From NCBI RefSeq assembly GCF_039595395.1, contig NZ_JBCNLP010000001.1:2666001-2730000 (forward strand): DNA of 64,000 bases. Reading direction: 5' to 3'. Below are positions 47,164-55,995 of this stretch, one piece after another. A program made the translations under genes and the position numbers. The notes under the pieces are model-generated. The model was not told the origin of the DNA. It saw nothing but the letters and a program-made list of their open reading frames with translations, and searched no databases. The stretch is from Novosphingobium sp. (GTDB taxonomy: Bacteria; Pseudomonadota; Alphaproteobacteria; Sphingomonadales; Sphingomonadaceae). Position 1 is the stretch's first letter; the number at the start of each line of letters is the position of its first letter.

Positions 47164-48361
47164 ATGAGCCTGCATCTCCCACCCCCCCTTCGCCATTGGC
47201 GTAAGGCCAGCGCATTGGTCTTGCCGCTGATTTTGTCCGCATGTCAGTCCGACGTGATGAATCCGGCGGGCGATATTGCAAAGCAGCAAGCGCATCTGGT
47301 GATCGTCGCCACGCTCTTGATGCTGATCATTGTCGTGCCGGTCATGCTGCTGATCGTGCTCTTCGCCTGGCGCTATCGCGCGTCCAGCGCGCAGGCGCCC
47401 TACGCGCCGGAGTGGCACCACTCGACCCAGCTCGAGCTGCTGATCTGGGCGGCGCCGCTGCTGATCATCATCGCGCTGGGCGCGATGACCTGGATCAGCA
47501 CGCACCAGCTCGATCCCTTCCGCCCGCTGGACCGCCTGAAGGAAGGCCAGCGTCCGATCGCCGCCGGCGACCAAGCCGCTGGCGGTCGAGGTGGTGGCGC
47601 TGGACTGGAAGTGGCTGTTCATCTACCCCGAGCAGGGCGTGGCCACCGTCAACGAAGTGGCCGCGCCGGTGGATCGCCCGATCCATTTCAAGATCACCGC
47701 CTCCACGGTGATGAACTCGTTCTACGTGCCCGGCCGTTGCCGGGCATGATCTACGCCATGCCGGGCATGACCACTCAGCTCAACGCGGTGATCAACAAGC
47801 CAGGCGGCTACGAGGGCCTCTCGGCCAACTACAGCGGCGCGGGCTTCTCGCACATGCGCTTCAAGTTCCGCGCTGGGCGTGAACCAGGGCGATTTCGACA
47901 AGTGGGTCGCCAAGGCCAAGGGTGAAGGCGGCAACCTGGATGCAGCCACCTATCTGAAGCTGGAACAGCCTTCGGAAGCCGATCCGGTGCGCCACTTCGC
48001 CGCCGTGCAGGGCGACCTGTTCGACCGCGTGGTCAACCTCTGCGTGCGTTCGGGCAAGATGTGCGTCAACCAGATGATGGCGCTCGACGCCAAGGGCGGC
48101 ACCGGCAAGGCCGGCACCTTCAACGTGGCCCAGCTGACCTATGACAAGAACGGCCGCGAAGCCGTCACGCCCGTCATCCCCGGCCAGCAGGCCGAGGTCG
48201 ACAAGGCTTTCGTGCGCGCCATGTGCGATCCGAACGCCAAGATGGCCGGTCCGCTGCTGCCTGAAGGTCAGAAGCCCGCAAACGCCTCCACGGCGCCCGC
48301 CAAGGCGCCCCGCCAGTCGGAGCTGAGCCTGCTCGCCCCGGCCCGCTCCACTCATTCGTGA
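47164..48361 (+). pseudogene. cyoA: Ubiquinol oxidase subunit II (CyoA), four frameshifts
   Basis: Membrane lipoprotein subunit of the cytochrome bo-type ubiquinol oxidase. The lipobox LSAC has Cys at about residue 27, followed by two helices (VATLLMLIIVVPVMLLIVLFAW and LELLIWAAPLLIIIALGAM). The remaining protein must be read through extra bases at about 47571, 47732, 47736 and 47872: PLAVEVVALDWKWLFIYPEQG, then FYVPALPGMIYAMPGMTTQL, then FDKWVAKAKGEGGNLDAATY. All are single-base insertions and the family sequence resumes exactly after each. The CuA ligands of cytochrome c oxidases are absent, as expected for quinol oxidase. ATG at 47164 is chosen for the signal peptide. Confidence 0.85.
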
Positions 48362-48372
48362 TTGTGAAGCCC

Positions 48373-50421
48373 ATGCTAATAGAAGCACCTTCGACGCATT
48401 CGCACTGGACGCCCCTGCTGGGCCGTCTCGGTTTCGATGCGCTGCCCACCGAGCCCATCGTCATGGTCACACTGGCCGTCGTCGCCCTGGGCGGCCTCGG
48501 CGTGGTCGGTGCGATCACCTACTACCTCAAGCTGTGGGGCTACCTCTGGACCGAGTGGTTCACCAGCGTCGACCACAAGAAGATCGGCGTCATGTACATC
48601 GTCCTGGCCCTGGTCATGCTGCTGCGCGGCTTCGCCGACGCGATCATGATGCGCGCGCAGCAGGCCCTCGCCTTCGGCGCCGTCTGACGGCTACCTGCCG
48701 CCGCACCACTACGACCAGATCTTCACCGCGCACGGCGTGATCATGATCTTCTTCGTGGCCATGCCCTTCATGACCGGCCTGATGAACTTGGTGGTGCCGC
48801 TGCAGATCGGCGCGCGCGACGTGGCCTTCCCCTTCCTGAACAACTCTCTGCGCTTCTGGATGACCGTGGGCGGCGCGGTGCTGGTGATGGTCTCGCTGTT
48901 CGTGGGCGAGTTCGCCCGCACCGGCTGGCTGGCCTATCCGCCGCTGTCGGGGCTGGCCTACAGCCCGGGCGTGGGGGTGGACTACTACATCTGGGCGCTG
49001 CAGATATCCGGGGTGGGCACGATGCTCACGGGCATCAACCTCATCGTCACCATCTTCAAGATGCGCGCGCCGGGCATGACCCTGATGCAGATGCCGGTCT
49101 TCACCTGGACCGCCCTGGTCACCAACATCCTGATCGTGGCCGCGTTCCCGGTCCTGACCGCCGCCCTGGCCCTGCTGTCCCTGGACCGCTACCTTCGACA
49201 CGCACTTCTTCACCAACGACCTCGGCGGCAACGCCATGATGTACGTCAACCTGATCTGGATCTGGGGCCACCCCGAGGTGTACATCCTGATCCTGCCGGC
49301 CTTCGGCATCTTCTCCGAAGTCACCGCGACCTTCTCCGGCAAGCGCCTGTTCGGCTACACGTCGATGGTCTACGCCAGCGCTGCGTCATCGCCATCCTGT
49401 CCTTCCTCGTGTGGCTGCACCACTTCTTCACCATGGGTTCGGGCGCCAGCGTCAACGCCTTCTTCGGCATCACCACCATGATCATCTCGATCCCGACCGG
49501 CGTGAAGATCTTCAACTGGCTGTTCACCATGTACCGCGGCCGCCTCCGCTTCGAACGTGCCGATGCTGTGGACCCTGGGCTTCATGGTCACCTTCACCAT
49601 CGGCGGCATGACCGGCGTGCTGCTGGCCGTCCCGGCCGCCGACTTCGTGCTGCACAACAGCCTGTTCCTGATCGCCCACTTCCACAACGTGATCATCGGC
49701 GGCGTGGTGTTCGGCTTGCTGGCCGGCATCACCTACTGGTTCCCGAAGGCCTTCGGCTTCAAGCTGAACGAGTTCTGGGGCAAGCGTGCCGTTCTGGTGC
49801 TGGCTGGTCGGCTTCTACCTGGCCTTCATGCCGCTCTACATGCTGGGCTTGATGGGCGTGACCCGCCGCATGCGCCTCTTCGACCACAGCTTCGACGATC
49901 TGCGCATCTACTACATCGTCGCCATGCTGGGCGCTCTGCTGATCGCCGCCGGCATCGGCGCGATGCTGCTGCAGTTCGCCATCTCGATCTGGAAGCGTGA
50001 AGAGTACAAGGACGTCACGGGCGATCCGTGGGACGGCCGCACGCTGGAATGGTCGACCTCCTCGCCGCCGCCGTACTACAACTTCGCCTTCACCCCGATC
50101 ATCCACGATCTGGACGCCTGGGCCGACATGAAGAAGGCGGGCGTGCCCCGTCCGACCTCGGGCTTTGCCGACATCCACATGCCCCGCTCGACCTGGGCCG
50201 GTGTGATCCTGGCGGGCCTGGCCACGGGCTTCGGCTTCGCGCTGATCTGGCAGGTCTGGTGGGCAGCGATCGGCGGCTTTGCCGTGCTGGTTGCCACCGC
50301 GATCGTCCACACCTTCAACTACAAGCGCGGCTACTACATCCCCGCCGCGCATATCGCCGAAGTGGAAGAGAAGCGCACCGCGCAGCTGGCTGCGCTCTCC
50401 AAGGAAGGAGCCGCCGCGTGA
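48373..50421 (+). pseudogene. cyoB: Ubiquinol oxidase subunit I (CyoB), five frameshifts
   Basis: Catalytic heme-copper subunit. The text reads through extra bases at 48682, 49193, 49556 and 49791 and a missing base after 49381. All metal and heme ligands are kept in the joined product: TAHGVIM, WGHPEVYI (CuB His and cross-linked Tyr), HHFFTMG (two CuB His) and HFHNVI (two heme His). The K-pathway and proton-input segments MNLVVPLQIGARDVAFPF are normal. The C-terminal part from MPLYMLGLMGVTRR to RKEG-like end is continuous from 49792 to 50421. Start ATG 48373; a GTG at 48358 overlaps the cyoA stop. Functional if the indels are errors. Confidence 0.87.
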
Positions 50422-51063
50422 GCACTCCTAAAACCCATCTGAACAAGACTGGCGACGAACTCGTCGCCAGCTACTACGACCTGCATGAGCATGCTCATCC
50501 GGACGGCTACAGCACCAATCTGGGCTTCTGGATCTACCTGATGAGCGACTGCCTGATCTTCGCCGTGCTGTTCGCCACCTACGGCGTGCTGGGCCGCAAC
50601 TATGCGGGCGGCCCCGCGGGCCCCAAGACCCTGTTCGACCTGCCGCTGGTGGCGCTCAACACCGCGCTGCTGCTGTTCTCCTCGATCACCTATGGCTTCG
50701 CCATGATCGCGATGCAGTCGGGCAAGAAGAACGCCACGCTGATCTGGCTGGGCGATCACGGGTGTGCTGGGCCTGTGCTTCCTGGGCGTGGAACTCTATG
50801 AGTTCGCGCACCTGATCCATGAAGGCGCGGGCCCGCAGCGCAGCGCGTTCCTGTCCTCCTTCTTCACGCTGGTGGGCACGCACGGCCTGCACGTCACCTT
50901 CGGCTCGATCTGGCTGGTGACGCTGATGGTCCAGGTGGGCAGCTTCGGCCTGACCGCCGCCAACAAGCGCCGCCTGATGTGCCTGTCGATGTTCTGGCAC
51001 TTCCTGGACGTGATCTGGATCGGCGTCTTCACCTTCGTCTACCTGATGGGGGTGCTGCGCTGA
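50418..51063 (+). pseudogene. cyoC: Ubiquinol oxidase subunit III (CyoC), one frameshift
   Basis: Five-helix subunit III. GTG start at 50418 overlaps the cyoB stop. First part: NLGFWIYLMSDCLIFAVLFATY, LVALNTALLLFSSITYGFAM; then an extra G at 50754 shifts from WLGD to the expected WLGITGVLGLCFLGVELYEF, and the protein continues to FWHFLDVIWIGVFTFVYLMGVLR. The conserved glutamate in VELYEF and the final helix are intact. About 214 residues when repaired. Stop overlaps the cyoD start by one base. Confidence 0.87.
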
Positions 51064-51451
51064 TGGCTGACCATGCACCACACATGACGACCCGGCCATG
51101 GCCACGATCATGGGGCGACGGGCTACCACGCCACGATGAAGGGCTACGTGATCGGCTTCATCCTGTCGGTGATCCTGACCGCGATCCCGTTCTGGCTGGT
51201 GATGACCAGGGCGCTCCACAGCCCCGCCGCCACGGGCCTTGTCATCCTGGGCTTCGCGGCGGTGCAGATCGTGGTCCACATGGTCTACTTCCTGCACATG
51301 AACCCCAAGGTCGAGGGCGGGCTGAACGATGCTGGCGCTGATCTTCACGCTGGTCGTCGTGGTGATCATGCTGGCCGGCTCGATCTGGGTGATGTTCCAC
51401 CTGAACCAGAACATGATGCCGATGCCCGCCACCATGGACGGCATGGGCTGA
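51063..51451 (+). pseudogene. cyoD: Ubiquinol oxidase subunit IV (CyoD), two frameshifts
   Basis: Small membrane subunit, about 128 residues when repaired. A His/Asp/Gly-rich N-terminus (MADHAPH...GHGHDHG) is broken by one extra base between 51084 and 51093. Three helices follow: MKGYVIGFILSVILTAIPFW, GLVILGFAAVQIVVHMVYFLHM, and after another extra G at 51328, ALIFTLVVVVIMLAGSIWVMF ending MDGMG. SURF1 begins eight bases later. Completes the cyoABCD order. Confidence 0.85.
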
Positions 51452-51458
51452 TCGCGAC

Positions 51459-52220
51459 ATGACCTTGGACTTGCCTCTGGCAACCGAGGGCAAGACAGGG
51501 GGGCGGCGCCAGTTCATGCTGGTGGCCGCCCTTCTGGCTTTTGCGGCCCTCTTCGTCGGCCTTGGCGTGTGGCAGGTGAAGCGCCTCGCCTGGAAGGAAG
51601 CGCTGATCGCGCGGGTCAACGCCGGGCTCAGCGCCACACCCCAGACGATCGACGCCGTGCCGACCGGCCTGCCCGGCGAGCTGCTCAAAGCCGCCGAATA
51701 TCGCCGCTTCACCCTGCATGGCCGCTGGATTCCCGAGGGCACGACGCTGGTGACGGGGGCCTCGGCCTATGGCACCGGCTATTGGGCGCTGACCCCGCTG
51801 ACCACAGACGCCGGACGGACGCTCTACGTCAACCGCGGCTACGTGCCGATGGGCACCACGCGCGATGCCGTGATCGCGGCAACGCCCGCCGTGCCGGTCG
51901 AGGTCACCGGCCTGCTGCGCCTGACCGAGCCGCATGGCGGTTTCCTACGCGGCAACGACCCGCAAGCTGATCGCTGGGCCTCACGCGATATCTTCGCCAT
52001 CGCCGCGCATCGCCACATCGCCGCCCTGCCCGACTGGTTTATCGATGCGCAGAGCATGCGCCCCGACCAGCCCGTCGACGCGGCCATCACCGCCCATCAA
52101 CCTATGGCGGGCTTGACGGTGGTAAGCTTTCCCAACAATCACCTGGGTTATGCAATCACCTGGTTTACGCTTGCGCTGCTTTCTCTGGGCGCCATTCTGC
52201 TGGTGCGACGCCAGCGTTAA
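51459..52220 (+). CDS. SURF1-family oxidase assembly protein
   Basis: A 253-residue SURF1 protein, a heme-copper oxidase assembly factor with helices at both ends (FMLVAALLAFAALFVGLGVWQ near 19 and YAITWFTLALLSLGAILLV at the C-terminus) and a periplasmic domain between. Diagnostic segments are GVWQVKRLAWKEALI near 36, GYWALTPL near 107, LYVNRGYVP near 122 and the final HLGYAITWF. It is intact, starting eight bases after cyoD, so it is probably the last gene of the cyo operon and helps insert heme into subunit I. Bounded by regB 21 bases later. Confidence 0.92.
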   Translation: MTLDLPLATEGKTGGRRQFMLVAALLAFAALFVGLGVWQVKRLAWKEALIARVNAGLSATPQTIDAVPTGLPGELLKAAEYRRFTLHGRWIPEGTTLVTGASAYGTGYWALTPLTTDAGRTLYVNRGYVPMGTTRDAVIAATPAVPVEVTGLLRLTEPHGGFLRGNDPQADRWASRDIFAIAAHRHIAALPDWFIDAQSMRPDQPVDAAITAHQPMAGLTVVSFPNNHLGYAITWFTLALLSLGAILLVRRQR

Positions 52221-52241
52221 GTTTGCGGGGGCTGTGTCCGC

Positions 52242-53546
52242 ATGAGCGACACGCCCCCGCTCACCCCGCCCTGGGACATCGCCCCGGCGTCCAAACGCAA
52301 CATGATGCTGCTGATCCAGTTGCGCTGGATCGCGGTGGTCGGCCAGTTGCTGACCATCTGGTTCGTCGCCGCCGTGCTGCATGTCCATCTGCCGATCTTC
52401 GAGATGATGACGGTGCTGGTGCTTCTGGCGCTGGTCAATCTGGCCACGCTGGTGCTCAGCATCGGGCGGCGGGGCTTTTCCTACATCGAACTGCTGGGCT
52501 CGCTGATGCTGGATGTGTCGGCGCTGGCCTGGCAGCTTTACCAGACCGGCGGGGGCACCAACCCATTCGCCTTCCTGTTTCTGCTGCAGATCGTGATCGG
52601 CGCCATCCTGCTGCCCCCGCGCTGGAGCTGGATCATCGCCGCGCTGGCGGGTTGCGATGCCACCTTCCTCACCTTCTTCTTCCAGCCGCTGACCCTGCCC
52701 GATGTCTATGAGGGCGTGCATTTCCAGCTCTACCTGATAGGCAGCCTGCTGTGCTTTTTGCTGATCGGTTCGCTGCTGGTGTTCTTCGTGGGCCGCATCG
52801 ACCGCAACCGCCGCGCCAGCGACGCCCGCCTGGCCGCCCTGCGCCAACGCGCGGCCGAGGAGGACCACATCGTCCGCATGGGCCTGCTGGCCACCGGCGC
52901 CGCCCATGAGCTGGGCACGCCGCTGGCCTCCCTGTCGGTGATCCTGGGCGACTGGGCACATCACCCCAGCGTCAAACAAGACAGCGATCTGGCCGAGGAT
53001 ATCGCGCTGATGCAGGGCGAGTTGAAGCGCTGCAAGGCGATCCTGTCCGGCGTGCTGATCTCGGCAGGGGAAATCCGCGGCGAGAACCCGCAGGTCACCT
53101 CGCTTCACACCTTCCTCCATGATTTCATCGAGGACTGGCGCGAACGCTCCCCCTGCCCCATCGCCTTCACGCAAGACATCGGCGAGGACATCGACATCGT
53201 CGCCGACCCCGCGCTGCGGCAGGTGCTCAGCAACATCGTCGACAATGCCATCGACGCCTCCCCAACCGGCATCACCATCGAAGCACGCAGCGAGCGCGAC
53301 TGGCTGAGCATCGTCACCACCGACGACGGCCCCGGCTTCGCAGCCCAGGTGATCGACCAGATCGGCAAGCCCTATGTCTCCACCAAGGGGCGCGACGGCG
53401 GCGGGCTCGGCCTGTTCCTCGTGGTCAATGTGGCGCGCAAGCTGGGCGGACGGCTGAAGGTGGAGAACCGCGAGGAAGGCGGCGCCCGCGTCACCCTGAC
53501 GATCCCGTTGTCGGCGCTGGCCTTTCAGGGCAAAAGGACGAAATGA
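52242..53546 (+). CDS. regB: RegB/PrrB redox-sensing histidine kinase
   Basis: A 434-residue membrane kinase of the RegB/PrrB/RoxS family. Six membrane helices fill about residues 20-185. The ubiquinone-linked heptapeptide region GGGTNPFAFLFLLQ lies between helices 3 and 4, the H-box is GAAHELGTPLASLSV with the phospho-His, and the redox-active cysteine is in ELKRCKAILSGV, as in Rhodobacter RegB. HATPase motifs are NIVDNAIDASP, DDGPGFAA and GGGLGLFLVVNV. The ATG at 52242 follows SURF1 by 21 bases. Located beside cyoABCD, its likely target under oxygen or redox control (inference). Confidence 0.94.
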   Translation: MSDTPPLTPPWDIAPASKRNMMLLIQLRWIAVVGQLLTIWFVAAVLHVHLPIFEMMTVLVLLALVNLATLVLSIGRRGFSYIELLGSLMLDVSALAWQLYQTGGGTNPFAFLFLLQIVIGAILLPPRWSWIIAALAGCDATFLTFFFQPLTLPDVYEGVHFQLYLIGSLLCFLLIGSLLVFFVGRIDRNRRASDARLAALRQRAAEEDHIVRMGLLATGAAHELGTPLASLSVILGDWAHHPSVKQDSDLAEDIALMQGELKRCKAILSGVLISAGEIRGENPQVTSLHTFLHDFIEDWRERSPCPIAFTQDIGEDIDIVADPALRQVLSNIVDNAIDASPTGITIEARSERDWLSIVTTDDGPGFAAQVIDQIGKPYVSTKGRDGGGLGLFLVVNVARKLGGRLKVENREEGGARVTLTIPLSALAFQGKRTK

Positions 53547-54106
53547 ACGATCCGGCACCCCCATCCCCGGAGTCTTCGATCTCACCCTCGCTGGTGATCG
53601 TCGAGGACGACCCCGCTTTTGGACGCACCCTCAAACGCTCCTTCGAACGGCGCGGCTATGAGGTGCAACACGCCACAAGCCCCGAAGAGCTGGAAGCCCT
53701 GCTCGACGACGACAGCTTCGATTACGCCGTGGTGGATCTGAAACTGGGCACCGCCTCAGGCCTGACCTGCGTGCAGATGCTCAGCCAGCATGATCCGGCG
53801 ACCTGCATCGTGGTGCTCACCGGCTTTGCCAGCATCGCCACGGCGGTCGAGGCGATCAAGCTGGGCGCCGCGCACTACCTCGCCAAGCCCGCCAACACCG
53901 ACGATATCGAGGAAGCCTTTGCCCAGCGCGAGGGCAACCCCGAGGTGCCGCTCGAAGGCCGCAAGACCTCGATCAAGACGATGGAGTGGGAATATATCCA
54001 CTCCACCCTGGCCGATTGCGATTTCAACATCTCCGAAGCCGCGCGGCGGTTGGGGATGCATCGTCGGACTTTAGCGCGGAAGCTGGAAAAGCGGCAGTTG
54101 AAGTAA
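53543..54106 (+). CDS. regA: RegA/PrrA response regulator
   Basis: A 187-residue response regulator with receiver (LVIVEDDPAFGRTLKRSF at 17-34, phospho-acceptor Asp in VVDLKLGTASG, Lys in AKPA) and a C-terminal Fis-type helix-turn-helix (NISEAARRLGMHRRTLARKL). A short linker rich in Pro/Glu joins the two, as in all RegA proteins. Overlaps the regB stop by four bases (ATGA). Controls respiratory, carbon-fixation or photosynthesis genes in relatives; here probably cyo. Confidence 0.95.
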   Translation: MNDPAPPSPESSISPSLVIVEDDPAFGRTLKRSFERRGYEVQHATSPEELEALLDDDSFDYAVVDLKLGTASGLTCVQMLSQHDPATCIVVLTGFASIATAVEAIKLGAAHYLAKPANTDDIEEAFAQREGNPEVPLEGRKTSIKTMEWEYIHSTLADCDFNISEAARRLGMHRRTLARKLEKRQLK

Positions 54107-54122
54107 GGTTGAAAAGGAAGAT

Positions 54123-54237
54123 GCGAGGGGGTTACCCCCTCGCGCTCCCATTCCGTCTTCCGGCGATAGGGCAGTGGCTCCGCTACCGGGCGTCTTACCT
54201 CTCCACCTGCGTGAAAACCATTTCAGCCTGCGGCGCG
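54123..54237. repeat. Bipartite palindromic intergenic element, copy 4 (right end lost)
   Basis: A partial copy between convergent regA and the phosphohexomutase gene. The left hairpin 54123-54143 (arms GCGAGGGGGT and ACCCCCTCGC) is followed by the type A segment (GTCTTCCGGCGA, then GCAGTGGC). The right half of the inner repeat (GCCTGCGGCGC, 54226-54236) is kept, but the B end is missing and an unrelated hairpin (54238-54264) takes its place. Same orientation as copy 1. The remaining part begins 16 bases after the regA stop. Confidence 0.78.
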
Positions 54238-54264
54238 GTGGCGTTCGGCTAAGCCAAACGCCAC
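54238..54264 (-). terminator. Hairpin ending the phosphohexomutase transcript
   Basis: Arms GTGGCGTT and AACGCCAC plus inner GGCT and AGCC pair around one A. The only plus-strand mismatch (C54246/A54256) becomes a G-U wobble in minus-strand RNA, so the structure belongs to the minus-strand gene that ends at 54272. No U-run follows, so efficiency is uncertain. Confidence 0.55.
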
Positions 54265-54271
54265 ATATCCT

Positions 54272-55762
54272 TTACGCCAGCTTGTCGCGCACGATGGCCA
54301 GCGCCTGTTCGTTGATCGCCTTGGCTTGCTCCACTGTATCGCTTTCCGAATAGCACCGCAGTTCCGGCGCATTGCCCGAGCGGCGCAGGTGAATGATCAC
54401 CCCCTGCTCGGTCGTCATGCGGATGCCATCGGTCAGATCCAGTTGGGTCACCGCCCCGGCAATCGCGCCGAAGTGCTCGTTCAACCGCACGATCTGCGCA
54501 TCCTTGTCGCCCTCCAGCAGCTTGGCGAAGATCGCCTCGCTCTTCTCCGTGGCGAAGTTCTGGATGCGATCCGAATAGGTCACACGCGGCGGCAGTTCCT
54601 CGATCAGATCACGGATCTTGCCCGGACGCGAGGCCACAATCACCGTCAGCACCGGCAACACCGCATCGCGCGTCGGCAACGGCTCCAGCGAGCCCAGCTT
54701 CGTGCCCAGCAGGAAGCCGCCATTGGCCTCATAGCCCACCACCGGCTGTTCGCCCTTGGCCAGATGCGCGTTCATTGCCGCGATCACGAAAGGCGATCCG
54801 ATCCGCGTGCGATCCGTTTCGGCAAACGCCCCGCTGCGCTCCAGCACCGTGTTGCTCGACACCGGCGTCACCACCGCATGCGCGCGCAGCGCCCGCGCGC
54901 ACAGCACGCCCAGAATATCGCCGCGCAACCATTCGCCCGTATGGTCGGCCAGCAGCGGACGATCCGAATCGCCATCGGTCGAGATGATCGCATCGAAACC
55001 GAACTCTGCCGCCCAGCCCTTGGCCAGTTCGACATCCTCGGGGCGAATGGCTTCGGTATCGACCGGAATGAACTGGGTCGCACGGCCCAGCGCCACGGCC
55101 TTGCCGCCCAGCGCCTCGACCACCTCGACCAGCACATCGCGGCCCACGGCCGAATGCTGATAGACGCCGATCGTCAGCCCGCGCAGCGCCTGAGGCCCGA
55201 AATGATCGACATAACGCTGGATATAGCTGCGTGCGACCTCGGTCACCTCGGGCAGCGGGGCTTCGGCCTTCAGCATGCCCGCATCGTCGAAAAGCGCCGG
55301 ATCGGTGGCGATCACCTGACCGCGCATCCCGGCCTCATCCTCCTTCAGCACCTCCCCCTTGGGGCGGTAGAATTTGATGCCGTTGCGGTCGGCGGGAATA
55401 TGGCTGCCCGTCACCATCAGCGAGGGAATGCCCTGCCCAAAGGCATAAAGCGCCAGCGCCGGCGTCGGCACAAAGCCGCAGAACACCGGCTCGCCGCCCA
55501 GATCCCGCACGGCCTGAGCGCAAGCGGCCATGATGCGCGGCGTGCTGGGGCGCAGATCGCCCGCCACCGCCACGCGCATGCCGGGCGAAAACTCGCCAAG
55601 GCCCGCCAGATGCTGGAGAAAACCGGTGGTATAGGCGTGGCAGACCTGATCGGTCATCGCCACCACCTCGCCCCGTGCGCCGCTGGTGCCGAATTGCACG
55701 CCCGAGCGTGCCATCACCGCATCGACCGTCAGGGGTTTGGTCTGGGCGTCCTGCTGGGTCAT
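54272..55762 (-). CDS. Phosphohexomutase (phosphomannomutase/phosphoglucomutase type)
   Basis: A 496-residue alpha-D-phosphohexomutase, interconverting hexose 6-phosphate and 1-phosphate. The catalytic phosphoserine loop is MVTGSHIPADRNGIKFY near 120, the metal loop STDGDSDRPLL near 264 and the phosphate-binding loop at the C-terminus is HLRRSGNAPELRCY. The ATG at 55762 (MTQQDAQ) is preferred over an upstream frame that includes a long linker. The 3' half faces regA, with a hairpin between. Upstream of the exopolysaccharide genes; it likely supplies mannose or glucose phosphates for that polymer. Confidence 0.92.
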   Translation of the reverse strand: MTQQDAQTKPLTVDAVMARSGVQFGTSGARGEVVAMTDQVCHAYTTGFLQHLAGLGEFSPGMRVAVAGDLRPSTPRIMAACAQAVRDLGGEPVFCGFVPTPALALYAFGQGIPSLMVTGSHIPADRNGIKFYRPKGEVLKEDEAGMRGQVIATDPALFDDAGMLKAEAPLPEVTEVARSYIQRYVDHFGPQALRGLTIGVYQHSAVGRDVLVEVVEALGGKAVALGRATQFIPVDTEAIRPEDVELAKGWAAEFGFDAIISTDGDSDRPLLADHTGEWLRGDILGVLCARALRAHAVVTPVSSNTVLERSGAFAETDRTRIGSPFVIAAMNAHLAKGEQPVVGYEANGGFLLGTKLGSLEPLPTRDAVLPVLTVIVASRPGKIRDLIEELPPRVTYSDRIQNFATEKSEAIFAKLLEGDKDAQIVRLNEHFGAIAGAVTQLDLTDGIRMTTEQGVIIHLRRSGNAPELRCYSESDTVEQAKAINEQALAIVRDKLA

Positions 55763-55995
55763 CGAAAATTTCCTGCCTTTTGAGAACGAAACGGTCAGAG
55801 ACGAGCCCCATGATGAAGCCGGACTTTGCCCCTCTTGTCTATCCTGTCTGCGGTATACGGGCCACCCCGTAAGATGGACAAATTCCAGAACATTGTTGCA
55901 ATACACTGACTGATCGAACGAGCGCTCGCCCGAAAGGCTCCAAAGCCGATCAGTCGCGCCTTCGTGCCATGCCCGCGCGGCGATAGGCTGATGTC
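55763..55995. promoter_or_regulatory. Divergent region between phosphohexomutase and cell-wall hydrolase
   Basis: A 233-base spacer. It contains the perfect 10-base palindrome CGAGCGCTCG (55919-55928) and the 11-base dyad ATTG-TTG-CAAT (55892-55902). Either could be an operator for a repressor; neither is assigned. Both promoters should lie here. Confidence 0.45.

Noticed and set aside
47164..51451. Programmed frameshifting in cyoABCD
   Set aside because: Breaks occur at many unrelated sequences with no slippery motif or downstream structure; cyo genes need no frameshifting in any relative.
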